DNA from: Oligoflexia bacterium
GTDB taxonomy: Bacteria; Bdellovibrionota; Bacteriovoracia; Bacteriovoracales; Bacteriovoracaceae
Assembly (NCBI GenBank): GCA_015231955.1
Contig: JADGAN010000015.1
Span: 1 to 64,000 of the forward strand
Direction: 5' to 3'
Length of the DNA stretch: 64,000 nucleotides
Under the pieces are notes generated by a model, which made no database searches, had not been told where the DNA came from, and was given only the letters and a program-made list of their open reading frames with translations. The position numbers and the translations under genes were made by a program. This document shows positions 8,023 to 14,750 of the stretch, one piece after another (the stretch's first letter is position 1; each line of letters opens with the position of its first letter).

Positions 8023-8750
8023 CGGTAGCGGCGAAGAACAATGACTTAAATTTCTTAAAATACGTCCTCCATAAATATAAATTACAAACCAAGGTATTGA
8101 TGGAGGAGTTTGATCTTCGAAAATACTTAAATAAAAATGAAGATGAGTTGAAATTTCCGTTATCTGCCTCTGATTTTTCTAAACTCGCCGGTGGAAGCAA
8201 GATCTCTATTGTCAATGTCGTGTTGACTTCCCCTGACACTGGAGAGGCAAAGAAGGGCATTCGCTCCTTTCTGGAGCAGAAAGGATTAATCACCGCTGCC
8301 GAGGTGAAAGCGGCGGAAGCACTGGTTGCCACACCACCTGCCCCACTCACAGAGGACGTTGAAACAAGCACTAAAGCGATCTATAAAAAAATCCTCGGTA
8401 CTCATCCAGCTTTAGGAGACAATGCTTACATAGACCCACGCAATTTAGTTTGGGGTGATACGCTTCCGAACAAGATGAAGCAACAAGATGCCGATAAGTA
8501 TTGTTCAGATTTATCAAAACCAGCATTGAATATCGCGTGCCATCTGCCAACTAAAAAAGAGTATAAAGATCTTGCAGCAGATAAAGCTCATGAGAAATTG
8601 CCAAACTTTTCTGGAAAAGGGTTTTGGTCGTCCTCAGTCTATCCTCGTAATCCTATCAACGCGTACATCTTCGACGGCAGCAATGGTGATGTCGACGTCG
8701 GCTATCGTAGCAATGCTCTGTCATTGCGTTGCGTTTGTTTTGGTCGGTAG
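7953..8750 (+). CDS. Variable protein, C-type-lectin-like C-terminal frame, copy A (DGR target)
   Basis: A 265-residue frame in the -1 phase relative to the gene at 7543. Its C-terminal ~110 residues resemble the DUF1566/FGE-type C-type-lectin fold used by DGR target proteins: LVWGD, a DADKYC block, CHLPTKKEY, GFWSSS and a final SLRCVC. The last 36 codons (8640-8747) are hypervariable against copy B. A linker rich in Ala and Pro (about residues 110-125) is 14 residues longer than in copy B. If fused to the upstream frame, the lectin-like end would be displayed outside the cytoplasm. The only upstream start in this frame is a TTG at 7953 or internal GTG/ATG codons, so independent translation is doubtful. 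Confidence 0.65.
   Translation: MQIFPKLSPLAKLYPDVYKRILLTVAAKNNDLNFLKYVLHKYKLQTKVLMEEFDLRKYLNKNEDELKFPLSASDFSKLAGGSKISIVNVVLTSPDTGEAKKGIRSFLEQKGLITAAEVKAAEALVATPPAPLTEDVETSTKAIYKKILGTHPALGDNAYIDPRNLVWGDTLPNKMKQQDADKYCSDLSKPALNIACHLPTKKEYKDLAADKAHEKLPNFSGKGFWSSSVYPRNPINAYIFDGSNGDVDVGYRSNALSLRCVCFGR
8640..8747 (+). other. Variable region of a diversity-generating retroelement, copy A
   Basis: Thirty-six codons just before the stop. Compared with 13892-13999, 25 of 108 bases differ and 12 amino acids change, all between GFWSSSV and the invariant SLRC. About 160 bp immediately upstream and about 30 bp after the stop are identical between copies. At 15 of the 25 differing sites one copy has A, as expected if both arose from adenines in a template. 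No template repeat is visible in the window. Confidence 0.7.
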
Positions 8751-8785
8751 CTGCGAGCGTGGATGATATTGATCATTTTGCTTTT

Positions 8786-8852
8786 GTGCCAGCCGACTTT
8801 TGGGACTCATCATGTGAGCGCACCAAGTCCCAGAAGTGGGCTGGCACTTTTT
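8786..8852 (+). terminator. Strong hairpin terminator after variable gene A
   Basis: GTGCCAGCC-g-ACTTTTGGGACT (8786-8807) pairs with AGTCCCAGAAGT-g-GGCTGGCAC (8826-8847), about 20 bp of stem, followed by TTTTT. It lies 36 bp after the stop codon. The structure is absent after copy B because the repeat ends earlier. Confidence 0.75.
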
Positions 8853-9190
8853 CCCCTTCTGCAGTGGTTGGTGATATTGTTCATGAAGTCTTGAGTAAAG
8901 GCGAAAAAGTTTTTGGGACGCCTTAAAGTAAGAAGTGCCACGCCACTTTTGGAATGCATCTCTCAGCTGCAAGGAGTCTCGGGATCATCGCATTAAGTCG
9001 AGCCGAGAAGTCGATTTTCATAAATGATTTTTATTCAACTTTAAAACCTACTAATTTTTTTTGCGCAATGAGCGAGTAAAGAAAAGCATGCACCTGTGGT
9101 TTCGCACTTGCTGAAAATAGAGGTGCATGTCACTCTTCTCCCTCTTCTCCTCTAGGAAAGCGCAGAGGTCAAAAGCGGGATATGAGAAGG
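8853..9190. other. Non-coding stretch with a small hairpin
   Basis: No gene found. A 9-bp inverted repeat, CATGCACCT (9088-9096) and AGGTGCATG (9121-9129), encloses 24 nt and could form a hairpin. Nothing else recognisable is present. Confidence 0.4.
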
Positions 9191-9226
9191 TTGACTTTCA
9201 TTGAAGTATCGTATATAGTTATACTT
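9191..9226 (+). promoter_or_regulatory. Promoter with overlapping operator for the nucleotidyltransferase module
   Basis: TTGACT (9191-9196), a 17-bp spacer and TATAGT (9214-9219) form a good sigma70-type promoter. An inverted repeat, AAGTAT (9204-9209) and ATACTT (9221-9226), straddles the -10 element, as in self-repressed toxin-antitoxin operons. The Shine-Dalgarno AGGAGGAG follows at once, so the leader would be very short. Confidence 0.6.
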
Positions 9227-9236
9227 AGGAGGAGTA

Positions 9237-9776
9237 ATGAAACCCAAGGAAATAATCGCTGAATTTGACCAATATTTACACCAACGTGGACAACAGCTTA
9301 ATGCCGTTGTTATCGGAGGAGCGGCTTTGGCCCTTCTTGGAATTATTACCCGTGAGACGCAAGATTGTGACATTTTGGATCCAAATATTCCAGAAGATAT
9401 TCAAAATTCAGCAAAAGAGTTTGCCCAAGAACTCTCGAAAAGGGGATGTGACTTAAAAGTTGATTGGCTTAATAATGGGCCGGCCAGTTTGAAAGATGTC
9501 CTGCCACCGGGTTGGCAACTCCGTCTGGAAAAACTCTACTTTGGCAAATCATTGTCTCTTCAATCCCTTAGTAGGAGCGATCTTCTCAAAAGCAAACTTT
9601 TTGCATTTTGTGACAGGGGGCAGGATCTACAAGACTGCATTGCTCTAAAACCTACTAAAGAGGAGCTTCGTGATGCGCTTGAGTGGGTAAAGATGCAAGA
9701 TGCAAACCCTGGATGGCCAGCACATGTTGAAAGTCAATTCATCAAACTTGCAAGGAAACTTGGCCATGGCCTTTAA
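9237..9776 (+). CDS. Nucleotidyltransferase-fold protein (DUF6036-like)
   Basis: A 179-residue protein with the nucleotidyltransferase pattern: VVIGGAALALLG (about 22-33) followed by an acidic motif RETQDCDIL (about 39-47) and a later LLKSKLFAFCDRGQDLQD helix with Asp. This matches DUF6036/AbiEii-like proteins that often act as the toxin or modifying partner in two-gene modules. An AGGAGGAG site is 4 bp from the ATG. The next gene overlaps by 11 bp, so the two are translationally coupled. Self-regulation is suggested by the palindrome over the promoter. Toxin activity is inference. Confidence 0.72.
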   Translation: MKPKEIIAEFDQYLHQRGQQLNAVVIGGAALALLGIITRETQDCDILDPNIPEDIQNSAKEFAQELSKRGCDLKVDWLNNGPASLKDVLPPGWQLRLEKLYFGKSLSLQSLSRSDLLKSKLFAFCDRGQDLQDCIALKPTKEELRDALEWVKMQDANPGWPAHVESQFIKLARKLGHGL

Positions 9777-10467
9777 ACGACTCTTGATCCCAGCTGAATT
9801 TGCAAAAGGAGATAAGCTCACCTCAGATCTGGTCGGGATAGGTTTTCGATTTGCGGCCCCTATGCCAAAAGAAGAACCCAATATTGAAGACACCATAATT
9901 GCTGCTTCTCTCGAAGGTATTGCTAATGATGATTACAGGATGTTATCCCTTTTAGTGGATTGGTTTTCAATCCATGTTGCACGTGTGAATGTCGATAGAT
10001 TAGTCAATGCCGTACAACTTGTTCAAGAAAAAAAAGTTAAAACTTTTTGGGCCTCACTTGCAGAGTGGCAAAAGAAAGATTGGCGGCTGAAAAAATTGCA
10101 AAAAGTGTATACAGGCCCTCGACTTGATTTAATCGGGGAAGGAACTGAATTTCTAATTGAAAGGCAAGGCGAAGATGAGCGTTTTTGTGGTACATTTTTG
10201 CGTATCCCAAATAATCTCTTACGCCACCGACCAAACGATGTCTTAACGCCTGAGGAACTTGCAAGGAGGAGCCTCTCGTATCATTTTAGGATAATGATAG
10301 GCCCTAGTTATCGAGCTGATATGTGGGCCCTCCTCGAAAAAAATTCAGAGCTCACGCCCTCAGAAATTGCCAGACAAAGTTATGGATCTTTTCCAACAGC
10401 GTGGGAAGTTAAGCGTGATTGGTTGCTGCTCCATCAACTGACAACTCGTGAACTACAGGCATCTTAG
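9766..10467 (+). CDS. Partner of the nucleotidyltransferase, unknown family
   Basis: A 233-residue soluble protein starting at an ATG that overlaps the end of the nucleotidyltransferase gene by 11 bp. No family recognised. The middle is rich in basic and aromatic residues (WASLAEWQKKDWRLKKL). The C-terminal part, LTPSEIARQSYGSFPTAWEVKRDW, looks like a winged-helix or helix-turn-helix segment. Gene order and coupling suggest it is the cognate partner, perhaps the antitoxin and repressor binding the operator at 9204-9226. No signal peptide or membrane segment. Confidence 0.6.
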   Translation: MAFKRLLIPAEFAKGDKLTSDLVGIGFRFAAPMPKEEPNIEDTIIAASLEGIANDDYRMLSLLVDWFSIHVARVNVDRLVNAVQLVQEKKVKTFWASLAEWQKKDWRLKKLQKVYTGPRLDLIGEGTEFLIERQGEDERFCGTFLRIPNNLLRHRPNDVLTPEELARRSLSYHFRIMIGPSYRADMWALLEKNSELTPSEIARQSYGSFPTAWEVKRDWLLLHQLTTRELQAS

Positions 10468-10472
10468 GAATT

Positions 10473-10712
10473 TCATAGAGGAAATGCGCTCAACTTTTGT
10501 TCAACTAGGAGACCGTAACATTCCGGGGGCCAAGCCACCTCCTTCTTATTTGCTAGTGGGTACCACTCATCAAATTTATCTCTCAGCTCATTGTTAAGAA
10601 CCTTGGTGCGAGTTTGGAACAGCAGATGTGCTCCTCTCTTTCTCCATCTCATTTGTTGCTTTTTCACGAAGCGCTTGCTGATCACTTGATTCGCTTGGCA
10701 ATTCGTTATCTC
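10473..10712 (-). pseudogene. C-terminal remnant of a transposase
   Basis: On the minus strand NQVISKRFVKKQQMRW, then KRGAHLLFQTRTKVLNNEL and a WYP motif, recall the C-terminal end of insertion-sequence transposases ('K-K-QQMRW-xx-RGAHLLLQxRT-x-VLN'). Only about 80 codons remain and the upstream catalytic part is gone. No terminal repeats could be defined. I do not assign the IS family. Confidence 0.6.
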
Positions 10713-10857
10713 AAGGACGGCAAAATTCCTGCATATACTAGAAAAACTCCAAGTCGACCCAATCTCCTAATTGGGTTCATGGCAGACTGTAACCGCGCAA
10801 GTGGTAATGAAAAGAGTAATGTTGAGTCGAATAACAAACATTTTAAAAATTTATTTT

Positions 10858-11058
10858 ACAAAGTGTTGGCCTATGAATAGAGACAAAGAACTTTGCAATG
10901 TCGAGCTTAAGTGCCCATACAGGCATATTGCCACCTTGGCTTAGCTCTCGGACTTTTTGTTGAAATCGGCGGCAAAAGTTTTGCGCTAATCGGTCTTCGA
11001 ATTGTATTTGAGAGCGGCCCGCTGGACTGTGCAGGCGATAGCGTTTGTAGGTCATCAT
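10858..11058 (-). pseudogene. Reverse-transcriptase fragment 1 (DGR/retron-like)
   Basis: Read on the minus strand the frame ends FQQKVRELSQGGNMPVWALK, then LDIAKFFVSIHRPTL, the reverse-transcriptase block that carries the first catalytic Asp (LDIxKFFxSI). Upstream of FQQKVREL the sequence differs from fragment 2: the CRSGKGTHGAIKYA block is missing and a different stretch (HSPAGRSQIQFEDRLAQNF) is joined. The frame stops soon after. It lies upstream of the truncated repeat copy C, in the opposite orientation. Confidence 0.65.
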
Positions 11059-11189
11059 CAGATCGTGAAAGCTTGGCCATATCTATTTTTTATACTCTTC
11101 ATTGCAATTAAAAGCAAATCACCAAAACATCGATGGTGACGATGTTTACATTGATTGCGATATGGCCGCCGCCGCAGCGGCAGCAGGAA

Positions 11190-11249
11190 AAATCCAAATC
11201 CATAAGAATGCTAATTGCTTTCATTGACAGTAATAAATTTAAACTCCCT
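11190..11249 (+). repeat. Truncated third copy of the cassette leader (copy C)
   Basis: Sixty bases from AAAATCCAAATCC to AAACTCCCT match the first 60 bases of copies A (7238) and B (12533) with two or three changes. Homology stops where the TTTTTTA tandem array begins. As with copy B, a reverse-transcriptase fragment on the minus strand lies just to its left. Confidence 0.8.
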
Positions 11250-11251
11250 CT

Positions 11252-11296
11252 TTTTTTTATTTTTTATTTTTTATTTTTTATTTTTTATTTTTTATT
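11252..11296. repeat. Tandem 7-bp repeat, TTTTTTA x6
   Basis: Six units of TTTTTTA follow one another. The array contains the stop codon of the antitoxin gene (11285), so its length could alter the end of that protein. On the minus strand it reads as A-rich and offers no T-run terminator. Confidence 0.85.
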
Positions 11297-11650
11297 CGCT
11301 ATTTTTCTCGATTGCGATAAATCTTTATGATTTCTTTTTTTCTCAGCAATCAATCTATCTCTTTTTTTATCAATAGAAGCGATCTCTTCGAACTCCATAT
11401 CTTCACCATTTGGAAAAAGCAAGACAGAAGGATGAACGCCTAAAGCGGCCGCTATCTTTCTGGCATGGCCTAAACTTAATTCTATTTTCCCATTTTCAAT
11501 GGAAGATAAATGGGTTTCTTTTATTCCACATAATTTCTCTACATCTTTAAGAGTGAAATTGATGGACTTTCTTAAGGCCCGTATAGCTCCTCCACTAGTT
11601 AACCGTGCAGGAACTAATTTATTTAAAACATCTTTAAAATTTTTCATCAT
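11285..11650 (-). CDS. higA: HigA-type antitoxin, XRE helix-turn-helix protein
   Basis: A 121-residue protein with one HTH_3/Xre domain (about residues 22-78): ALRKSINFTLKDVEKLCGIKETHLSSIENGKIELS, then HARKIAAALGVHPSVLL. The gene starts directly after the toxin stop codon, the toxin-first order of HigBA. The antitoxin would bind the toxin and repress the operon through the palindrome at 11991-12010. The last codons lie in the TTTTTTA array. Confidence 0.85.
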   Translation of the reverse strand: MMKNFKDVLNKLVPARLTSGGAIRALRKSINFTLKDVEKLCGIKETHLSSIENGKIELSLGHARKIAAALGVHPSVLLFPNGEDMEFEEIASIDKKRDRLIAEKKRNHKDLSQSRKIANKK

Positions 11651-11956
11651 CTAATCCTTTTTTGAGTAATCATGATCTTTTGTTACTCGCACAACCTCTA
11701 CTATGATTTTGTGTTCAATCACTCGATAGATAATTCGTCCACTGTAACTAAAGCAAGATGATCGATAACCTAACCACTCTCTGTGCAGGGCATGGTCATC
11801 CCAGCGAGACATTTCTTTTAGAACGTCAGGGCCTAACTTTTCCATATGTTGAATCCAAAGCTTTAAAACTTCGATATCTTCATTTGTAAAGACACCTTTC
11901 TTTAAATTCCTCATCAACTCTTTTTCTGCTTTTTCGGTTAACTTCACTTGCCACAT
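11651..11956 (-). CDS. higB: HigB/RelE-superfamily toxin
   Basis: A 101-residue small basic protein of the RelE/ParE fold: an N-terminal KLTEKAEKEL helix, a middle WLGYRSSCFSYSGRIIYRV strand pair with conserved Arg, and IVEVVRVTKDHDY at the end. Toxins of this family are ribosome-dependent mRNA endonucleases. GAGGG lies 6 bp before the ATG. It overlaps nothing and is followed without gap by the antitoxin. Confidence 0.85.
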   Translation of the reverse strand: MWQVKLTEKAEKELMRNLKKGVFTNEDIEVLKLWIQHMEKLGPDVLKEMSRWDDHALHREWLGYRSSCFSYSGRIIYRVIEHKIIVEVVRVTKDHDYSKKD

Positions 11957-11990
11957 ATTTCGCCCTCTTTCGAACTTACGGTATAAAGTA

Positions 11991-12010
11991 ACTTACGTAT
12001 TTATGTAAGT
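11991..12010 (-). promoter_or_regulatory. Palindromic operator of the HigBA operon
   Basis: ACTTACGTATTTATGTAAGT is an interrupted palindrome (arms ACTTAC-TA / TA-GTAAGT), 35 bp upstream of the toxin start. Its position suggests the binding site of the XRE antitoxin. Confidence 0.6.
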
Positions 12011-12029
12011 AAAACAAAAAAATATTATT

Positions 12030-12371
12030 TTAAACTATCAGATCTTACTTTTTGCTTCTCAGAAACTGTAATATACTAACTCAAACAGTCGGTTAAATCC
12101 TATTGAAAGCCCTTCCCGTATTTCGGCCGACTGTTCTTCTCCTCTTGGGGGCCGATGGTAAGTAAACCCGAACAGGATATCAATGCCATGAATCTTGGCC
12201 GGATGACGAGAATAATTACCGCATAATAAAAATTGCAATCCCATCGCATATCAATCCGCTTTATACATCGATTGAGGAGTGGTTTAGGGCAAAATGACAA
12301 TTTTTTTCATGAATCCTTACCATCCCCCGAATTGTGTAGACTCAGGAAATTTTTCTCCTACCAGTGACTGG
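12030..12371. other. Stretch with no assignable gene
   Basis: Two overlapping minus-strand frames of about 60 codons run through this stretch but resemble nothing I know and lack good ribosome-binding sites. It may be another decayed mobile-element fragment. Confidence 0.3.
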
Positions 12372-12532
12372 AAATTTACAAAGTGTTGGCCTATGAATAG
12401 AGACAAAGAACTTTGCAATATCGAGCTTAAGTGCCCATACAGGCATATTGCCACTTTGACTTAGCTTAGCTCTCGGACTTTTTGTTGAGCATATTTGATA
12501 GCGCCATGAGTGCCTTTTCCTGATCGGCAGGC
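12372..12532 (-). pseudogene. Reverse-transcriptase fragment 2 (DGR type), frameshifted
   Basis: On the minus strand CRSGKGTHGAIKYAQQKVRE, then a 5-bp duplication of CTAAG causing a frameshift and stop, then (in another frame) NMPVWALKLDIAKFFVSIHR. The CRxGKGTH motif followed by LKLDIxKFFxSI is characteristic of DGR reverse transcriptases and close relatives. About 50 codons remain. It directly abuts copy B of the cassette. The 3' part is about 90% identical to fragment 1. Confidence 0.75.
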
Positions 12533-12836
12533 AAAATCCAAATCCAGAAGAATGCTAACTGCTTTCATTGATAGTAATAAATTTAAACTCCCTAAATTTT
12601 TTATATTGAGACTTGGCAGAATTTCTGGGCACCAATCTATTTGAAGGAAACAATCGGAATTAAATAATCGCTTGAGTTCGTTGGGTTTGTTTGAATTACG
12701 TAAAGTCTCAATATGTAACGATGTTGCTCTGGTGGTAGAAATTGCGATTGGGATCTGGGTTATAAATAGTGATGGAAAGAGGTCAAGACCCTTTTTCTAA
12801 TCGTTAAAGATGCACTTTGGAGAGAGGCAATAGGAT

Positions 12837-13316
12837 ATGAAAAAAAGCAGAATTTTATTACTGTCACTTTTACTGTTTTCATTCATGCTAGCACAGTCAC
12901 AGATTGCTAGAGCGGTGGGTAACGACGAGAAGGCCACCACTTATATTAAGTCGATAGATGGCCCAAAGGAAGTTCCAGTATCGTGGCTTAAAGGAAAGCG
13001 ATCAAAGGGGTCTACGTTTGAGGAATTCAGTAGTCGACCACCAATTTATCTTCCTAGCTCTCCGGAGGAAGCCCCGTTATTCCCCATCGCCGGTAAATCG
13101 CTAGACTCGATCTTGTCCTTTCTAAAAGACAGTACGATCAGCTATGAGCTTTGTGATTCAGAACGACTATGCAAAGATGTGGATGAGTGCAAGCTTTCAA
13201 AGATGTCACATCAGCTGCGTGCTGATATTCAAGAGAGAGAGAGCTTTTGCAAATTTTTCCAAAACTATCCCCTCTGGCAAAACTTTATCCGGATGTGTAT
13301 AAACGGATCTTGTTGA
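12837..13316 (+). CDS. Secreted variable protein, N-terminal frame, copy B
   Basis: A 159-residue frame, differing from copy A at only two residues (Pro/Ala in the signal peptide, Lys/Glu near residue 66). It has the same signal peptide and the same -1 break into the following frame at about 13247. Most base differences from copy A here are synonymous. It probably encoded the N-terminal half of a longer secreted protein. Confidence 0.6.
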   Translation: MKKSRILLLSLLLFSFMLAQSQIARAVGNDEKATTYIKSIDGPKEVPVSWLKGKRSKGSTFEEFSSRPPIYLPSSPEEAPLFPIAGKSLDSILSFLKDSTISYELCDSERLCKDVDECKLSKMSHQLRADIQERESFCKFFQNYPLWQNFIRMCINGSC

Positions 13317-14002
13317 CGGTAGCGGCGATGAACAATGACTTAAATTTCTTAAAATACATTCTCCATAAATATAAATTACAAACCAAGGTATTGCTAGAGG
13401 AGTTTGACCTTCGAAAATACTTAAATAAAAATGAAGATGAGTTGAAATTTCCGTTATCTGCCTCTGATTTTTCTAAACTCGCCGGTGGAAGCAAGATCTC
13501 TATTATCAATGTCGTGCTGACTTTCCCTGACACTGGAGAGGCAAAGGAGGGCATTCGCCCCTTCCTCGAGCAGCAAGGATTAATCACTCTTGCACCTCTC
13601 ACGGAGGACGTTGAAACAAGCACTAAAGCGATCTATAAAAAAATCCTCGGTACTCATCCAGCTTTAGGAGACAATGCTTACATAGACCCACGCAATTTAG
13701 TTTGGGGTGATAGGCTTCCGAACCTGATGAAACAACAAGATGCCGATAAGTATTGTTCAGATTTATCAAAACCAGCATTGAATATCGCGTGCCATCTGCC
13801 AACTAAAAAAGAGTATAAAGATCTTGCAGCAGATAAAGCTCATGAGAAATTGCCAAACTTTTCTGGAAAAGGGTTTTGGTCGTCCTCAGTCTGTCCTAGT
13901 AATCCTGGCTTCGCATACGACTTCGACGGCAGCCTTGGGTACGTTGACTACGCCAATCGTAGCTTTGCTGGGTCATTGCGTTGTGTTTGTTTTGGTAGGT
14001 AG
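13247..14002 (+). CDS. Variable protein, C-type-lectin-like C-terminal frame, copy B (DGR target)
   Basis: A 251-residue frame homologous to 7953-8750, 14 residues shorter in the Ala/Pro linker. It carries the same DUF1566/FGE-like end (LVWGD, CHLPTKKEY, GFWSSS, SLRCVC) but a different variable segment: Cys, Ser, Gly, Phe, Asp, Leu, Tyr, Tyr, Ala, Asn, Phe and Gly replace Tyr, Arg, Ile, Asn, Ile, Asn, Asp, Val, Gly, Tyr, Asn and Leu of copy A. The stop codon is 46 bp from the end of the convergent MobA-like gene. Confidence 0.65.
   Translation: MQIFPKLSPLAKLYPDVYKRILLTVAAMNNDLNFLKYILHKYKLQTKVLLEEFDLRKYLNKNEDELKFPLSASDFSKLAGGSKISIINVVLTFPDTGEAKEGIRPFLEQQGLITLAPLTEDVETSTKAIYKKILGTHPALGDNAYIDPRNLVWGDRLPNLMKQQDADKYCSDLSKPALNIACHLPTKKEYKDLAADKAHEKLPNFSGKGFWSSSVCPSNPGFAYDFDGSLGYVDYANRSFAGSLRCVCFGR
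13892..13999 (+). other. Variable region of a diversity-generating retroelement, copy B
   Basis: Counterpart of 8640-8747. Of 25 base differences, 20 fall in the 12 changed codons and 5 are silent. Invariant islands (FDGS, RS, SLRC) alternate with changed sites, as in lectin-fold variable regions where scaffold residues are protected and binding-face residues vary. Confidence 0.7.
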
Positions 14003-14047
14003 CTGCGAGCGTGGATGATATTGATCATTTGATTATTTGAGTTCGCT

Positions 14048-14707
14048 TCAAAGAACAATAGGCGGAGAGAAATGGGAGCAGTATTGGTTCCATGCCTCGA
14101 TGGTATTTAGGTTTATGAGGATTTGTGGATCTGGAACGGCAATTCGCAAAATCTCTTGCGGTGAAAGTTTTTTGATCTGGTGATCGAGGCGAGCATCGCT
14201 GCTTGCAAGCGGAGTGGCCAAGATCTTTTCAATAAAAGCTGTGTGATGAATGATGATGGGGTGGCCGCTTTTTTTGCTTTCGGGAAGAAAGGGGATGGTA
14301 ATGACGACAGGGGGGCCGCTTTCAAGCAGGGGCAGCAAGTGTTCTTTGGAGAGGAGAGGAGTATCAATGGGTAGAATGATGAGTGGAGGAGTAGGGCATT
14401 GCTTAAGTGCAAGTTTAAGAGAGGAGAAGGGCCCGCCCAGGTCAGGAGTAGCGTTGATGATCCACTCGACGTCAGCAAGCGGAGTAAGGATCGGGATAAA
14501 AAGAGGGGCGCAAAGATGGTTGACTACGACGATTGTTTGTTTTCCTCCACACTGCTGAAAGCGCTCGATCTGTTCAACGATCCAGGGGTGCCCATGATAG
14601 TCGAGAAGTCCCTTGTGCAGGTGATTTCCAGCGACGAGCATACGACTGGAGTGGCCTCCGGCCAATAAAATAAGTGTACTATTGGAGATTTTATGATTAG
14701 AATCCAT
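14048..14707 (-). CDS. MobA/MocA-like nucleotidyltransferase
   Basis: A 219-residue GT-A-fold nucleotidyltransferase (NTP_transf_3). The N terminus has LILLAGGHSSRM, the nucleotide-binding motif LAGGxSxRM, followed by HKGLLDYHGHPWI with the lysine typical of the family. LPIDTPLL (about 118-125) holds the metal-binding Asp, and SGHPIII matches the MobA/MocA/IspD-like substrate region. It probably transfers a guanylyl, cytidylyl or sugar-type nucleotide, perhaps in molybdenum-cofactor maturation; a modABC transporter is encoded at 59.5-62 kb. It is divergent from rimO, with 43 bp between the starts. Confidence 0.75.
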   Translation of the reverse strand: MDSNHKISNSTLILLAGGHSSRMLVAGNHLHKGLLDYHGHPWIVEQIERFQQCGGKQTIVVVNHLCAPLFIPILTPLADVEWIINATPDLGGPFSSLKLALKQCPTPPLIILPIDTPLLSKEHLLPLLESGPPVVITIPFLPESKKSGHPIIIHHTAFIEKILATPLASSDARLDHQIKKLSPQEILRIAVPDPQILINLNTIEAWNQYCSHFSPPIVL

Positions 14708-14750
14708 CGCTTTGGTTTATAGCAAATCTACTGTCTTGAGGGAAGAAAAG

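Larger units (their letters stand above)
7238..8778 (+). repeat. Long direct repeat, copy A (variable-protein cassette)
   Basis: From AAAATCCAAATCC to GATCATTT this 1.54-kb segment matches 12533-14030 at high identity. It covers a 305-bp leader, the two overlapping frames of the variable protein and about 28 bp after the stop. A 12-bp inverted repeat, ATATTGAGACTT at 7308-7319 and its complement at 7408-7419, lies in the leader and is kept in copy B. Past the right edge the copies are unrelated. Confidence 0.9.
12533..14030 (+). repeat. Long direct repeat, copy B (variable-protein cassette)
   Basis: Second full copy of the segment at 7238-8778, starting with AAAATCCAAATCC and ending GATCATTT. 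The coding part has scattered substitutions, a 42-bp deletion near 13580 and a dense cluster of differences at 13892-13999. Unlike copy A it is not followed by a hairpin terminator. Confidence 0.9.

Noticed and set aside
8721-8972. Minus-strand frame of 83 codons across the terminator
   Set aside because: It is antisense to the variable region and the hairpin and has no similarity or start signals.
8757-9236. Search for the DGR template repeat downstream of copy A and through 7-14 kb on both strands
   Set aside because: No stretch matching the variable region other than the two copies was found by eye; it may lie outside the window.
10614-10880. Plus-strand frame of 88 codons
   Set aside because: Its first part is antisense to the transposase remnant and its end to the reverse-transcriptase fragment; no similarity recognised.
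12059-12300. Two minus-strand frames of 61 and 66 codons next to the toxin-antitoxin operon
   Set aside because: They overlap in different frames, lack ribosome-binding sites and resemble no family; possibly mobile-element debris.
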